The translations under genes were made by a program, and so were the position numbers. Shown piece by piece: positions 1 through 8,598 of a DNA stretch of 64,000 nt; positions within the stretch are counted from its first letter, which is position 1, and each line of letters opens with the position of its first letter. Under the pieces are notes generated by a model. That model saw nothing but the letters and a program-made list of their open reading frames with translations. It was not told the DNA's origin and did no database searches. Source of the DNA: JACCYI01 sp963828075 (GTDB lineage Bacteria > Actinomycetota > Thermoleophilia > Solirubrobacterales > Solirubrobacteraceae); assembly GCA_963828075.1 (NCBI GenBank), contig CAWHDH010000021.1, forward strand, positions 1,054,001-1,118,000, in the 5' to 3' direction.

Positions 1-1004
1 TCGCCGCGATCCTCTTCTTCGGGTCGATCCTGCTTCACGAGCTCGGCCACGCCGTGGTCGCCGTGCGCGAGGGCATCGAGGTCTCCGGGATCGACCTCTT
101 CATCTTCGGCGGCGTGATGAAGATGGCGCGCGAAGGCAGCTCGCCGGGTGCGATGTTCCGGATCGCCGCCGCCGGGCCGGCGGTGACCTTGCTGATCGTG
201 CTGGCGGGCGGCGCCCTCGCCGTGGCGATGATGGGCTGGTCGGGCGTCTACGACGCGGCCCTCCTCAACGCCGTCCCGGGCACCTCCGCGGCCGAGCAGC
301 TCGTCTCGTTGCTCGTCGCGGTCAACGTGATCCTGCTCGCCTTCAACCTGATCCCGGCGCTCCCGCTCGACGGCGGCCAGATCCTGCGCTCGGCGGTCTG
401 GGGGGCCACCGGCGACCGGGCCAAGGGGACGCGCGTCGCGGCCGTGCTCGGCCAGGGCTTCGCCTACCTGCTGATGGCCTACGGCGCCTACGCGCTGCTG
501 CTCGGGCACACGTTCGACGGGATCTGGTCGATCGGGCTCGGCTTCCTGATCGGCCAGGGCGCGCGCGCCGCCGTGTTCCAGACCGCGTTCTCAGAGCGGT
601 TGGAGGGCGTGACCGTGGCCGACATCATGGACGCCGAACCCGTCACGATCCCGGCCGGGCTCGACGCCGCCACCGCCTATGACGACTACTTCCTGCGCTA
701 TCACGGCTGGGAGTGGTTCGCGGTCGTCGACGAGAACGGCCGCCTCGCGGGCCTGGCGCATCGTGCCGCCGTCCAGCACGCGGCGATCGAGGAGGGCGGC
801 ACGCCGCTCGTGCGCGACCTCGCGGCCGACGCCGCGCCCGACACCCATGTGCTCATGGACGCTCCCCTCGAGTCGCTGCTGGGGTCGGAGCCGCTGCGCC
901 GGCTCGGCGCGCTGATCGCGCTCGACCCCGACGGGCACCTGCGCGGCGTGGTCACGCTCGAGCAGGTCTCCAACGCCCTGCGCGCCCAGCTCGCTCCCTC
1001 CTAA
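1..1004 (+). CDS. Site-2 protease family (M50) zinc metalloprotease with CBS domains, 5' end outside window
   Basis: Membrane-embedded zinc protease of the M50/S2P family, which cuts substrates within the membrane, often anti-sigma factors. The frame is open from base 3, so the N-terminus lies upstream of the window. Codons at 36-50 give the HELGH zinc motif inside a hydrophobic segment. The second conserved motif, PLDGG within N-x-I-P-A-L-P-L-D-G-G, lies near nt 340-375. Further hydrophobic segments follow to about nt 580. From about nt 610 to the end is a soluble region with the spacing of two CBS domains (starts VADIMDAEPV). This layout matches actinobacterial Rip3-like proteases. Its TAA stop overlaps the stop of the convergent downstream gene (1001-1004). 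Its substrate cannot be deduced here. Confidence 0.85.
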   Translation, partial: AAILFFGSILLHELGHAVVAVREGIEVSGIDLFIFGGVMKMAREGSSPGAMFRIAAAGPAVTLLIVLAGGALAVAMMGWSGVYDAALLNAVPGTSAAEQLVSLLVAVNVILLAFNLIPALPLDGGQILRSAVWGATGDRAKGTRVAAVLGQGFAYLLMAYGAYALLLGHTFDGIWSIGLGFLIGQGARAAVFQTAFSERLEGVTVADIMDAEPVTIPAGLDAATAYDDYFLRYHGWEWFAVVDENGRLAGLAHRAAVQHAAIEEGGTPLVRDLAADAAPDTHVLMDAPLESLLGSEPLRRLGALIALDPDGHLRGVVTLEQVSNALRAQLAPS

Positions 1005-2293
1005 CGGCGGAGCGTGATGGAGCGCTGGGTGTCGCGCGGTTGCGTGCCGGCCTCGACCACGCGCGCGAGCAGCTCGACGCGCTTGAGCCGTTTGAGCGCC
1101 CGGCGCTGGTCACGCGAGAGCTTGAAGGTGAGGCGCTTCGCCTGACCCGCGGGGATCACGAAGTCCTCGGCGCCCAGTGAGAACGTGCGCTTGCGCGACC
1201 CGATCCGCACCCGCTTGACGGAGGCGAGGCGCACGGTCCCGCTGCAGCCCCGCGGCCCCGCGTTGGCGCCGCACGCGAGCCGCACGGTGACGCGGCCCGA
1301 GCGCGACGGCTTGAGTGACGTGGCCGGGACGGTCACCGGGAACGTGCCGTGCAGCGGCGGTGGCGGCGGACCGGGCGGTGGCGGCAGCCGCGGCTCGAAG
1401 GCCGGCGGGGGCGTCGAATCCACGCGCTCGCAGGTCCCGGGCTCGACTCCGTCGTTGAAGTCCACGATCGCCGAGTCTGTCCCCTCGCCGCAGGAGACCG
1501 AGTCGGGGCCGCTGTCACGCGCCTCCAGCGTGTCGTCGCCGCGGTCGCCGTACAGGCTGTCGCTACCACCGCCGCCGATCAGGACGTCGTTCGCGTCGCC
1601 GCCCCGGAGGACGTTGGCCGCGTTCGATCCGGTGAGGCGGTTGGGCGCCCACATGTCGCCCTGCACGTTCTCGACATCGGAGTGGACGTTGTCCCCTTCA
1701 CCGGGGGCGCCGTCGTCCGGCTGGTCGTCGATCGTGACCGTGACCCGCTCGGCGCGCTGGCCGGCGTAGGACACACGGTCGGTGCCCTCGCCGCCCACGA
1801 AGTCGTCGGCCGCGCGCGCGACGGCATCGCCGGCCGGGCCGTGATCGCCGTACATGGTGTCGTCGCCAGGGCCGCCGTCAAACCGATCGGCGCCGGCGCC
1901 GCCGGCCATGAAGTCGACGCCGTCGCCGCCGATGAAGTGCACTGGCGTGACGGTCCCCGGCACCAGGTACGCGAGATCGAGGCCCGGACCCAGGTCGGCC
2001 CGGATGAGGCGCGCGCGCCGCCCGTCCGGGAGCGCGCAGGCCCCGTTGCCGTGGCTGTCGGTCACCTCGCAGCCGGGCCCCGCGGTGAGCCCGGCGGCGT
2101 CCCGGATCCCGTACCGGATCTGCCCCGGCTGCGGACCGGGACCCTCCGAGATGCTCAAGTGGTTCTCCTGCGCGCCGCCGACGAAGACGATCTCGTCCCC
2201 CTGGACGGAGACGTCTCCGGCGAGTGCCGGCGTGGCCAGGATCAAGACAAGGATCATCGACGCACCCGCGAGGGCCGCGGGGCGGCAGGACAT
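1001..2293 (-). CDS. Secreted calcium-binding haemolysin-type (RTX-like) repeat protein
   Basis: Predicted exported protein of about 430 residues. I chose the ATG at 2293 because a clear signal peptide follows (MSCRPAALAG, then a hydrophobic stretch ending near ATPALAG); the frame is open further upstream but that part is Arg-rich and lacks a signal. The middle holds GGxGxD-type nonapeptides (for example GGAGADRFDGGPGDD and GGGGSDSLYGDRGDD), which form calcium-binding beta-rolls in RTX proteins. A proline-rich linker separates them from a C-terminal beta-rich domain with two Cys. No lipase or protease domain is visible, so the function is unknown, probably surface or extracellular. A decayed relative lies directly upstream (2519-3009). 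Confidence 0.75.
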   Translation of the reverse strand: MSCRPAALAGASMILVLILATPALAGDVSVQGDEIVFVGGAQENHLSISEGPGPQPGQIRYGIRDAAGLTAGPGCEVTDSHGNGACALPDGRRARLIRADLGPGLDLAYLVPGTVTPVHFIGGDGVDFMAGGAGADRFDGGPGDDTMYGDHGPAGDAVARAADDFVGGEGTDRVSYAGQRAERVTVTIDDQPDDGAPGEGDNVHSDVENVQGDMWAPNRLTGSNAANVLRGGDANDVLIGGGGSDSLYGDRGDDTLEARDSGPDSVSCGEGTDSAIVDFNDGVEPGTCERVDSTPPPAFEPRLPPPPGPPPPPLHGTFPVTVPATSLKPSRSGRVTVRLACGANAGPRGCSGTVRLASVKRVRIGSRKRTFSLGAEDFVIPAGQAKRLTFKLSRDQRRALKRLKRVELLARVVEAGTQPRDTQRSITLRR

Positions 2294-2518
2294 GGGAGCC
2301 AGTGTCTGCGTTCTGGCGCCTTTGCACAAGCGTCTGGACGAATGGCGTAGCGGGGCCCTACGGCAGCCGCGCCTCGTGGCGCGTCCCGTCGCGTCGACGA
2401 CGCGGACCCGCACGCGACCGGCGACGCCGTCTGTCATCGCCACCGCCCCGGAGCGGGTGAGGACGAGCTTCAGCGGCCGGTTGAAGCGGCTGTGGACGGA
2501 GCCCGAGGCCGCTGCGCC

Positions 2519-3009
2519 TCAGGTTGAAGGCGACCCGCACCGCCCACTCAGGGACCCGGCACGGTCGGCGGTCGCGCCGGCGTGGACGTTGTCGCCCTCG
2601 CCGGGCTGGCCGTCGTTGGCCTGGTCGTCGAGCGTGACGACGGTCGCCGGTGCCTCGTGCACGTAGTAGGAGGCATCGAGCGTGTCGTTGCCGGCGCCGA
2701 GGTCGAGGCGGATGCGGGAGATCGCTCCCGGCTGGGGAAACTCGCACGCGACGGCGTTGGCGGCGCCGGCGACCTGGTGACAGCCGGCGCCGGCCGTCAG
2801 CGTCGAGTTGGCGTCCAGGAAATCGAAGGAGTAGGTCCCATCGACGAAGCGCTGCTGATCGACGCGGCCGATGTCGAGTCGGTTCTCCTCCGGCCCGGTC
2901 ACCACGATGATCTCCGACCCCCTGCACCGCCACGGTTCCGGCCGACGCCGTTCCCCGCGGCCGCCGCGAACGCCACGATCAGCCCGATCAGTCCCCTGTG
3001 CATGCGATC
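2519..3009 (-). pseudogene. Frameshifted, truncated relative of the neighbouring haemolysin-type repeat gene
   Basis: A signal peptide (MDRMHRGLIG..., start at 3009) is in one frame. The next motif, TVAVQG, is in a second frame, and SEIIVVTGPEENRLDIG with the rest is in a third. Removing one G from the run of five G at about 2914-2918 would join VAVQG to SEIIVV and give a good match to VSVQGDEIVFVGG of the intact neighbour. A second one-base shift lies in the preceding 20-30 bp. The third frame stops at 2519, just after EGDNVHAG, well short of the neighbour's length. A possible C-terminal beta-domain remnant (RFNRPLKLVLTRSGAVAM) sits at about 2395-2500. Two independent shifts plus loss of the repeats argue for decay rather than sequencing error, but the latter is not excluded. 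Confidence 0.65.
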
Positions 3010-3134
3010 CATCGGCGGGAGTGTGAGGGCTCGGCCGGTGCTCGGCAAGCCACGAGAATCCCGAGCAACCAGGCCGGATTTCCCGTCGCCGCCCGGGCCT
3101 CTCCGGCGGCCAACCGACAGATAGAGTGCCGCGC

Positions 3135-4826
3135 ATGCCCGCACACGACGTTCTCATCATCGGCGCCGGCCTGGCCGGTCAGCGCGCCGCCCTCGCCGCG
3201 GCCGGCGCCGGAGCGTCGGTGGCGATCATGTCCAAGGTCCATCCTGTGCGGTCGCACTCCAACGCGGCGGCGGGCGGGATCAACGCCGCGCTCAACGTCG
3301 ACGACTCCTGGGAGTCGCACGCGTTCGACACGGTGAAGGGTTCGGATTACCTCGGCGACCAGGACGCGATCGAGATCATGTGCCGCGAGGCGCCGGGCGA
3401 GGTGCTCTGGCTCGAGCACCAGGGCGTCACCTTCCACCGCAACGACGAGGGCAAGCTCGGCACCCGGGCGTTCGGCGGCGCATCCGCCGCGCGGACCTAC
3501 TACGTCGCCGACATCACCGGCCAGGCGCTGCTGCACGTCCTCTACGAGCAGCTGATGAAGAACTTCGAGACGATCGACCGCTTCGAGGAGTGGTTCGTCA
3601 CGGCCGTCGTGCAGGACGGGAGCGGCAACGCGTGCGGCGCGATCGCCCGCAACATCCGCGACGGCTCGATGCAGCTGTTCGCCGCGAAGGCGGTCATCCT
3701 CGCCTCGGGCGGCGCCGGGCAGGCGTTCAAGCCCACCACCAACGCGCTGATCTGCACCGGCGACGGCATCGCGCAGGCCTACCGGATCGGCGCGCCGCTG
3801 ATGGACATGGAGATGATCCAGTACCACCCGACCACGCTGGCGGGCAACGGGATCCTCATCACCGAGGGCGCGCGCGGCGAGGGCGCGCATCTCTACAACG
3901 CGCAGGGTGAGCGCTTCATGGAGAAGTACGCGCCCAACAAGCTCGAGCTCGCCTCGCGCGACGTCGTCTCGCGCTCCGAGCAGACCGAGATCAACGAGGG
4001 CCGCGGCTTCCCCGACGGGACCGTCGCGCTCGACATCACCAAGGTCCCCCGCAAGCGCACGCTCGAGGCGCTGCGCGAGATCGTCAACATCGGCCGCGAC
4101 TTCGCGGGCGTCGACATCACCCGCGAGCCGATCCACATCAAGCCCGGCTGCCACTACATCATGGGCGGCGTCAAGACCGACGTGTGGGGCGCGACGTCGA
4201 TCGAAGGCCTGTACGCCGCCGGCGAGGTCGCGTGCGTGTCGGTCCACGGCGGCAACCGCCTCGGCGCCAACTCGCTGCTCGACACGCTGATCTTCGGCCG
4301 CCGCTCCGGCGAGCATGCCGCCGAGCGCGCCAAGGGCATGGCGATGCCGGCGCCGAGCGAGGCGTCGCTGGCCGACGAGCAGCGGATGATCGACGAGATC
4401 ATCGGCCGCGAGCGCGGCTCCGGGCGGCGCGTCTCGGAGATCAAGGACGAGCTCGGGGAGATGATGAACTCCAAGTGCGCGGTGTTCCGCGACGAGCAGG
4501 GCCTCACCGAGGCGCTCGAGATCATCCGGCGCCTCGAGGAAGAGGCGAAGACCGCCTACATCGACGACCAGGGCACCGTCTTCAACCAGGACGTGCTCGG
4601 GGCCATCGAGCTGGGGTACATGCTCGACTGCGCGGAGGCGATCGTCATCGGGGCGCTCGAGCGCAAGGAGTCGCGCGGCGCCCAGTTCCGGCTCGACTAC
4701 CCGAAGCGCAACGACGATGAGTGGCTCAAGCACATCAACATCTCCGCCAACGGCGGCGACGCGCCCAAGGTCTCCTACTCCGAGGTCACGATGACCCAGT
4801 GGGAGCCTCAGGAGAGGACGTATTAG
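3135..4826 (+). CDS. sdhA: Succinate dehydrogenase / fumarate reductase flavoprotein subunit
   Basis: Oxidises succinate to fumarate in the TCA cycle and passes electrons to the iron-sulfur subunit. The 563-residue protein opens with the dinucleotide-binding motif GAGLAG (residues 10-15), and His41 in RSHSNAAAGG is the expected covalent FAD ligand. The substrate region QYHPT and the catalytic TEGARGEGA segment are intact, as is the late HGGNRLGANSLLD motif. ATG 3135 is preferred to the in-frame GTG at 3126 because it starts directly before the Rossmann strand. The stop overlaps the start of sdhB by one base, so the three genes to 6867 form one operon. Confidence 0.95.
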   Translation: MPAHDVLIIGAGLAGQRAALAAAGAGASVAIMSKVHPVRSHSNAAAGGINAALNVDDSWESHAFDTVKGSDYLGDQDAIEIMCREAPGEVLWLEHQGVTFHRNDEGKLGTRAFGGASAARTYYVADITGQALLHVLYEQLMKNFETIDRFEEWFVTAVVQDGSGNACGAIARNIRDGSMQLFAAKAVILASGGAGQAFKPTTNALICTGDGIAQAYRIGAPLMDMEMIQYHPTTLAGNGILITEGARGEGAHLYNAQGERFMEKYAPNKLELASRDVVSRSEQTEINEGRGFPDGTVALDITKVPRKRTLEALREIVNIGRDFAGVDITREPIHIKPGCHYIMGGVKTDVWGATSIEGLYAAGEVACVSVHGGNRLGANSLLDTLIFGRRSGEHAAERAKGMAMPAPSEASLADEQRMIDEIIGRERGSGRRVSEIKDELGEMMNSKCAVFRDEQGLTEALEIIRRLEEEAKTAYIDDQGTVFNQDVLGAIELGYMLDCAEAIVIGALERKESRGAQFRLDYPKRNDDEWLKHINISANGGDAPKVSYSEVTMTQWEPQERTY

Positions 4827-5959
4827 TGCCCGAATACACGCTCAAGCTCCGGCGCTATTCCCCCGAGACGGGCGAGGCCGCCTACTGGGAGCAGTTCACC
4901 ATCGACCTCGACGGGCACCGCTCGGTCCTCGACGGGATCCTGCAGGCCAAGGACCGCCAGGACGGCTCGATCGGCATCCGCTGCTCGTGCCGCGCCGCGA
5001 TCTGCGGCTCCTGCGGCGTCCGCATCAACGGCCGGCCGGGCCTGGCGTGCCACATGCACCTCGAGGAGGCCCAGCAGCGCGCGAACCTCGACGGCGGCCT
5101 GATCACCGTCGAGCCGATGGGCAACATGCCGGTGATCAAGGATCTGATCGTCGACATGGACGCCGTCCACTGGACGAAGATGCAGCGCGTCACGCCGTGG
5201 CTGATCCCCGAGGGCCCGCCGCCCGAGCGCGAGTACATCGTGCCCAAGGAGTCGATGGTCGACATCACGCAGACGATGGCGTGCATCCAGTGCGGCGCCT
5301 GCGTGTCGGACTGCCTGTCGATGGAGGTCGACCCCCTGTTCATCGGCCCGGCCGCACTGGCCAAGGCCTACCGCTTCGTCGGCGACCCGCGCGACGGCCA
5401 GCAGTACGAGCGCCTCAAGGACCTCTCCGAGGATCCGCACGGCATCTACGACTGCACCCACTGCTTCAACTGCATCGAGGCCTGCCCCAAGGGCGTCGCC
5501 CCGATGAGCCAGATCATGCGGCTGCGGCGGATCGCGGGCTCCGATCACCACATCGACGACCGCAACAACGGCCACCGCCACGAGAACGCGTTCGTCAAGA
5601 ACATCGAGCGCAACGGCATCCTGCACGAGGCCGACCTGCTGCCCGACTCCTACGGCGGCAAGTTCCACCCGCGCGCCGTGCCGGAGCTGCTCGCCTCGCT
5701 CCCGACGGCGGTCGTCGGCATGCGTCGGGGCAAGATCACACCGAAGAAGGCCCTGCTGCACCAGCACAAGGCGCCCAAGGAGGTCAAGGAGATCTTCAAG
5801 CGCATCCACGGCCAGAGCGAGCGCTACGAGCTCAACCTGTACGTCACCGGCAAGGACGAGGACCTGCCGGACGAGGAGGGGATGGGCGCCGGGGCCGAGG
5901 GCCAGACGGCGCACGGCACCCCGTCCTCCTCGCCCGCGGAGAGGAGCCCCAACTCGTGA
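4826..5959 (+). CDS. sdhB: Succinate dehydrogenase / fumarate reductase iron-sulfur subunit, long form
   Basis: Electron-transfer subunit carrying three Fe-S clusters. Cys53, 55, 60, 63 and 75 lie in the plant-ferredoxin part ([2Fe-2S]); Cys153, 156, 159 and 163 (CIQCGACVSDC) and Cys210, 213, 216 and 220 (CTHCFNCIEACPKG) are in the C-terminal part. At 377 residues it is about 130 longer than classical SdhB; the extra sequence follows the last cluster and ends in a Gly/Ser/Pro-rich tail. Long SdhB forms are known beside HdrB-like membrane subunits, as found here. The GTG start overlaps the sdhA stop (TAGTG), and its stop overlaps the next start (GTGA). Confidence 0.93.
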   Translation: MPEYTLKLRRYSPETGEAAYWEQFTIDLDGHRSVLDGILQAKDRQDGSIGIRCSCRAAICGSCGVRINGRPGLACHMHLEEAQQRANLDGGLITVEPMGNMPVIKDLIVDMDAVHWTKMQRVTPWLIPEGPPPEREYIVPKESMVDITQTMACIQCGACVSDCLSMEVDPLFIGPAALAKAYRFVGDPRDGQQYERLKDLSEDPHGIYDCTHCFNCIEACPKGVAPMSQIMRLRRIAGSDHHIDDRNNGHRHENAFVKNIERNGILHEADLLPDSYGGKFHPRAVPELLASLPTAVVGMRRGKITPKKALLHQHKAPKEVKEIFKRIHGQSERYELNLYVTGKDEDLPDEEGMGAGAEGQTAHGTPSSSPAERSPNS

Positions 5960-6867
5960 AGGTTGCGTACTGGCCCGGCTGTGTGAGCCGCGGCTTCACC
6001 CCGGAGCTCCACGGCTCCATGGCCAAGGTCGCCCCGCTGCTCGACATCGAGCTCGTCGAGCTCGACCGCGCCTGCTGCACCGGCGCCGGTGTCATCGCCG
6101 AGCACAACCAGGAGCTCGCCGACACGCTCAACGCGCGTACATTCGCGCTCGCGCAGCAGGAGATGGCCAACGGCGCCGAGATGATGATCAACATCTGCTC
6201 GACGTGCCAGGGCGCGCAGTCGGAGTGCCAGGAGCGCCTCGACGCGAACGCGGAGTACCGCGCGCGGGTCAACGAGACGCTCGCCTCGGAGGGCCTGACC
6301 TACGAGAAGGGCATCGCCAACAAGCACTTCCTGTGGCTGATGGTCGAGGAGATCGGGCTCGACGCCATCAAGGCGAAGGTGACGCGGCCGCTGACCGACC
6401 TGCGCGTCGGCCCGTTCTACGGCTGCTACATCGTGCGCCCGACCGACCGCCTCGGCATCGACGAGGAGCACCCGCGGGATCGCTACCTACAGATGCTCAT
6501 CGAGACGCTGGGCGGGACGGTCGTCGACTACGCCGGCATGTACAAGTGCTGCGGCTTCCCGATCATCACCATGAACAAGGAGGCCTCGCTCAAGCAGGCG
6601 GGCCGCCACCTCGGGGACGCCAAGGACGCCGATGCGGACTGCCTCGTCACGCCCTGCCCGCTCTGCCACCTGAACCTCGACCTCCAGCAGCCCGGCGCGT
6701 CGAAGGTGGTGGGCCGCGAGATCAACCTCCCGGTCCTGCACCTGCCGCAGCTCGTCGGCCTCGCGTTCGGGCTCGATCCCAAGGAGCTCGGCTTCAATCG
6801 GCACATCGTCAAGCCGACGGGCGTCGTCGACTGGTCGACCTCGGTGGTGGCCGGCGTCGGCGCCTAG
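5956..6867 (+). CDS. HdrB/SdhE-like cysteine-rich subunit replacing the SdhC/D membrane anchor
   Basis: A 303-residue protein with two complete CCG domains (CxnCCxnCxxC): Cys9, Cys40-41, Cys81/84 and Cys157, Cys198-199, Cys234/237. Such domains bind special [4Fe-4S] clusters in heterodisulfide reductase subunit B and in the E-type subunit of non-classical succinate:quinone reductases of archaea and some bacteria. No SdhC/SdhD-like membrane helices are encoded beside it, so I infer it links SdhAB to the quinone pool at the membrane surface. It starts at GTG 5956 inside the sdhB stop. The stop overlaps that of the convergent lactonase gene. Confidence 0.85.
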   Translation: MKVAYWPGCVSRGFTPELHGSMAKVAPLLDIELVELDRACCTGAGVIAEHNQELADTLNARTFALAQQEMANGAEMMINICSTCQGAQSECQERLDANAEYRARVNETLASEGLTYEKGIANKHFLWLMVEEIGLDAIKAKVTRPLTDLRVGPFYGCYIVRPTDRLGIDEEHPRDRYLQMLIETLGGTVVDYAGMYKCCGFPIITMNKEASLKQAGRHLGDAKDADADCLVTPCPLCHLNLDLQQPGASKVVGREINLPVLHLPQLVGLAFGLDPKELGFNRHIVKPTGVVDWSTSVVAGVGA

Positions 6868-7739
6868 ACCCAGGGGGTGACGGCGGGCGCCGTGACCCCC
6901 ACGTCGACCGCGAAGATGCGGCCGGCGTGCGGCTGCGCGGCGAGCTCGGCCTGCGAGCGCCCGATGCGCGCCGAGGTGATGTAGAGCGTCGTGCCGCCGA
7001 TGCAGCACGACGTCGAATGCGCGGCGGGAACCGAGACGGTCGCCAGATGCCGGCCGTCCGGGGTGTAGCGGCGGACCTCGCCGCCGCCCCAATAGGCGAT
7101 CCACAGCGCGCCCTCGTCGTCGACCGTAAGGCCGTCAGGAACGCTGCCCTCGGGGCCGGGCACGGTCAGTTCTCGCGGCTCACCGAGGGCGCCCGTCTCG
7201 ACGTCGTAGGGGAAGGCGAGGACGGTCGGCACGCCGGAGTCGGCCCAATAGGCCGTGTGGTGGTCGGGGGACCAGTCGAGGCCGTTGGGCACGGTGGCGC
7301 CCGGGCGGATCTGCTCCGCGGCGCCGCCGTGCAGCCGCCAGAGCGCGCCGGCCTCCGGCGCCTCGTCGTAGGCGAGCGTGCCGGCGATGAAGCGCCCGGC
7401 CGGATCGGTGGCGCCGTCGTTCATCCGGAAGCGGGCGGCATCCTGGCCGGTATCGGCGAGCGGCGTAACCGCGCCGGTCTCGTCGAGGCGCGCGAAGCCG
7501 GCCGCGCGCCCGAGCACCCACCCACCCGCCGCCGCGGGGACGGCGACGCCGACCGGTGCGCCGGCGTCGTACGTGTCGACGCGCTCCAGCCGGCCGTTGA
7601 CCGGGCGGTCACGATGGACCTCGCCGGCGACGATGTCGACCGACAGCAGCTCGCCCCGCTCCCCGTCCCACCGCGGCCCCTCGCCGAGCTCGGCGCGGTG
7701 GGTGGTGACGGGGTCGGCGGTGAGGGGCAGCGGCGGCAC
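6864..7739 (-). CDS. SMP-30/gluconolactonase family beta-propeller hydrolase
   Basis: A 291-residue soluble protein with the layout of the SMP-30/LRE family: an early GEGPRWD (the metal-binding Glu of the LGEGPxW motif), a central RMNDGATDPAGRF (Asn/Asp metal ligands), NGLDWSPD, and a late PDGLTVDDEGALW. Family members open lactones of sugar acids using a divalent metal in the propeller centre; the substrate cannot be read from sequence. It is convergent with the sdh operon (stops overlap by 3 bases) and divergent from the regulator at 7959. Length and motif order are complete. Confidence 0.85.
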   Translation of the reverse strand: MPPLPLTADPVTTHRAELGEGPRWDGERGELLSVDIVAGEVHRDRPVNGRLERVDTYDAGAPVGVAVPAAAGGWVLGRAAGFARLDETGAVTPLADTGQDAARFRMNDGATDPAGRFIAGTLAYDEAPEAGALWRLHGGAAEQIRPGATVPNGLDWSPDHHTAYWADSGVPTVLAFPYDVETGALGEPRELTVPGPEGSVPDGLTVDDEGALWIAYWGGGEVRRYTPDGRHLATVSVPAAHSTSCCIGGTTLYITSARIGRSQAELAAQPHAGRIFAVDVGVTAPAVTPWV

Positions 7740-7774
7740 GCGCGCACCCTACGTGATGGCAACCCTTAAACGAC

Positions 7775-7796
7775 GAGGGAGCCCGCCGGCTCCCTC
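7775..7796. promoter_or_regulatory. Perfect 9-bp hairpin in the divergent intergenic region
   Basis: GAGGGAGCC (7775-7783) and GGCTCCCTC (7788-7796) are exact inverse complements around a CGCC loop. No T-run follows on either strand. It lies 36 bp upstream of the lactonase start and 163 bp upstream of the regulator start, so it would be in the 5' region of one or both transcripts. It could be an RNA attenuator-like hairpin or a protein-binding inverted repeat; neither can be shown here. Confidence 0.4.
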
Positions 7797-7958
7797 TCGC
7801 GTCTCTCCCGGTTGTGCGTACCCCAGTCCGCCCCGTGGAAAGTTCGTGCGCCTATCCTGCCCGACTGGCGCGCTCGCGTCGTCCCCTGCGGGGGGTGATC
7901 TTCGGGGGAGCGGCCGGGGGAATGGCGGGTGAGATGAACCTCACCCCTATGCGGTAGG

Positions 7959-8594
7959 ATGCCTGTTGTGGACACCGCACAGGTCTCCGTGCTCATCTCG
8001 CGGTTCGAGGATCTGGTGGCGTACGGGTTGCGCGCCTTGGTGACCGAGGACCCGAACCTCTCGCTCGTCGGCACGGACGTCGCGCCGCGCGCGATCGAGC
8101 GCTCGATCGCCGAGCACAAGCCGTCGGTGGTGATTCTCAACTTCGGCTCGCTGCGCACCCCGGTCGAGGTGCACGAGCTCCATGTCGCGCATCCCGGCTC
8201 GCGGCTCGTCGTGCTCGCGAATCACCCGTCCCCCGTCGAGTGCAACCAGCTGCTCGCGTTCGGGGCGACCGCCTGCCTGTCGAAGGAGACCCAGGCCCGC
8301 GACGTCCTGAACGCGATCCACCTCGCGTCGCGGGGCCTCCAGGTGCTTCCGCGCACGCGGCTGGACGGCGGCGGGGTCGAGTCGCCGGGGCCGGAGCTGC
8401 TCACACCGCGCGAGGCGGACGTGCTCGAGCTGCTGCAGGGCGGGCGGACGAATGCGGAGATCGCGCAGCAACTGCACGTCGGCGTCGAGACCGTCCGCAC
8501 GCACGCCCGCAACATCTACCGCAAGCTCGGCGTCCGTACCCGCCGCGACCTCTCGGTCCCGGCCGGCCTCGACCTCGCCACGCGCCGCGGGTAG
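7959..8594 (+). CDS. LuxR/NarL-type regulator with a degenerate receiver domain
   Basis: A 211-residue transcription factor. Residues about 9-125 have the receiver fold pattern, but the normal phospho-acceptor Asp is Asn61 (VVILNFGS in place of the usual hhD-x-x-MP) and the acidic pocket reads ISRFED. The conserved Lys is kept (LSKET). Residues about 145-200 form a complete GerE-type helix-turn-helix (LTPREADVLELL...NAEIAQQL...VETVRTHARNIYRKL). It is therefore probably an orphan regulator that works without phosphorylation. ATG 7959 was used; a GTG at 7968 is an alternative. No kinase gene is adjacent. Targets are unknown. Confidence 0.85.
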   Translation: MPVVDTAQVSVLISRFEDLVAYGLRALVTEDPNLSLVGTDVAPRAIERSIAEHKPSVVILNFGSLRTPVEVHELHVAHPGSRLVVLANHPSPVECNQLLAFGATACLSKETQARDVLNAIHLASRGLQVLPRTRLDGGGVESPGPELLTPREADVLELLQGGRTNAEIAQQLHVGVETVRTHARNIYRKLGVRTRRDLSVPAGLDLATRRG

Positions 8595-8598
8595 CGGG

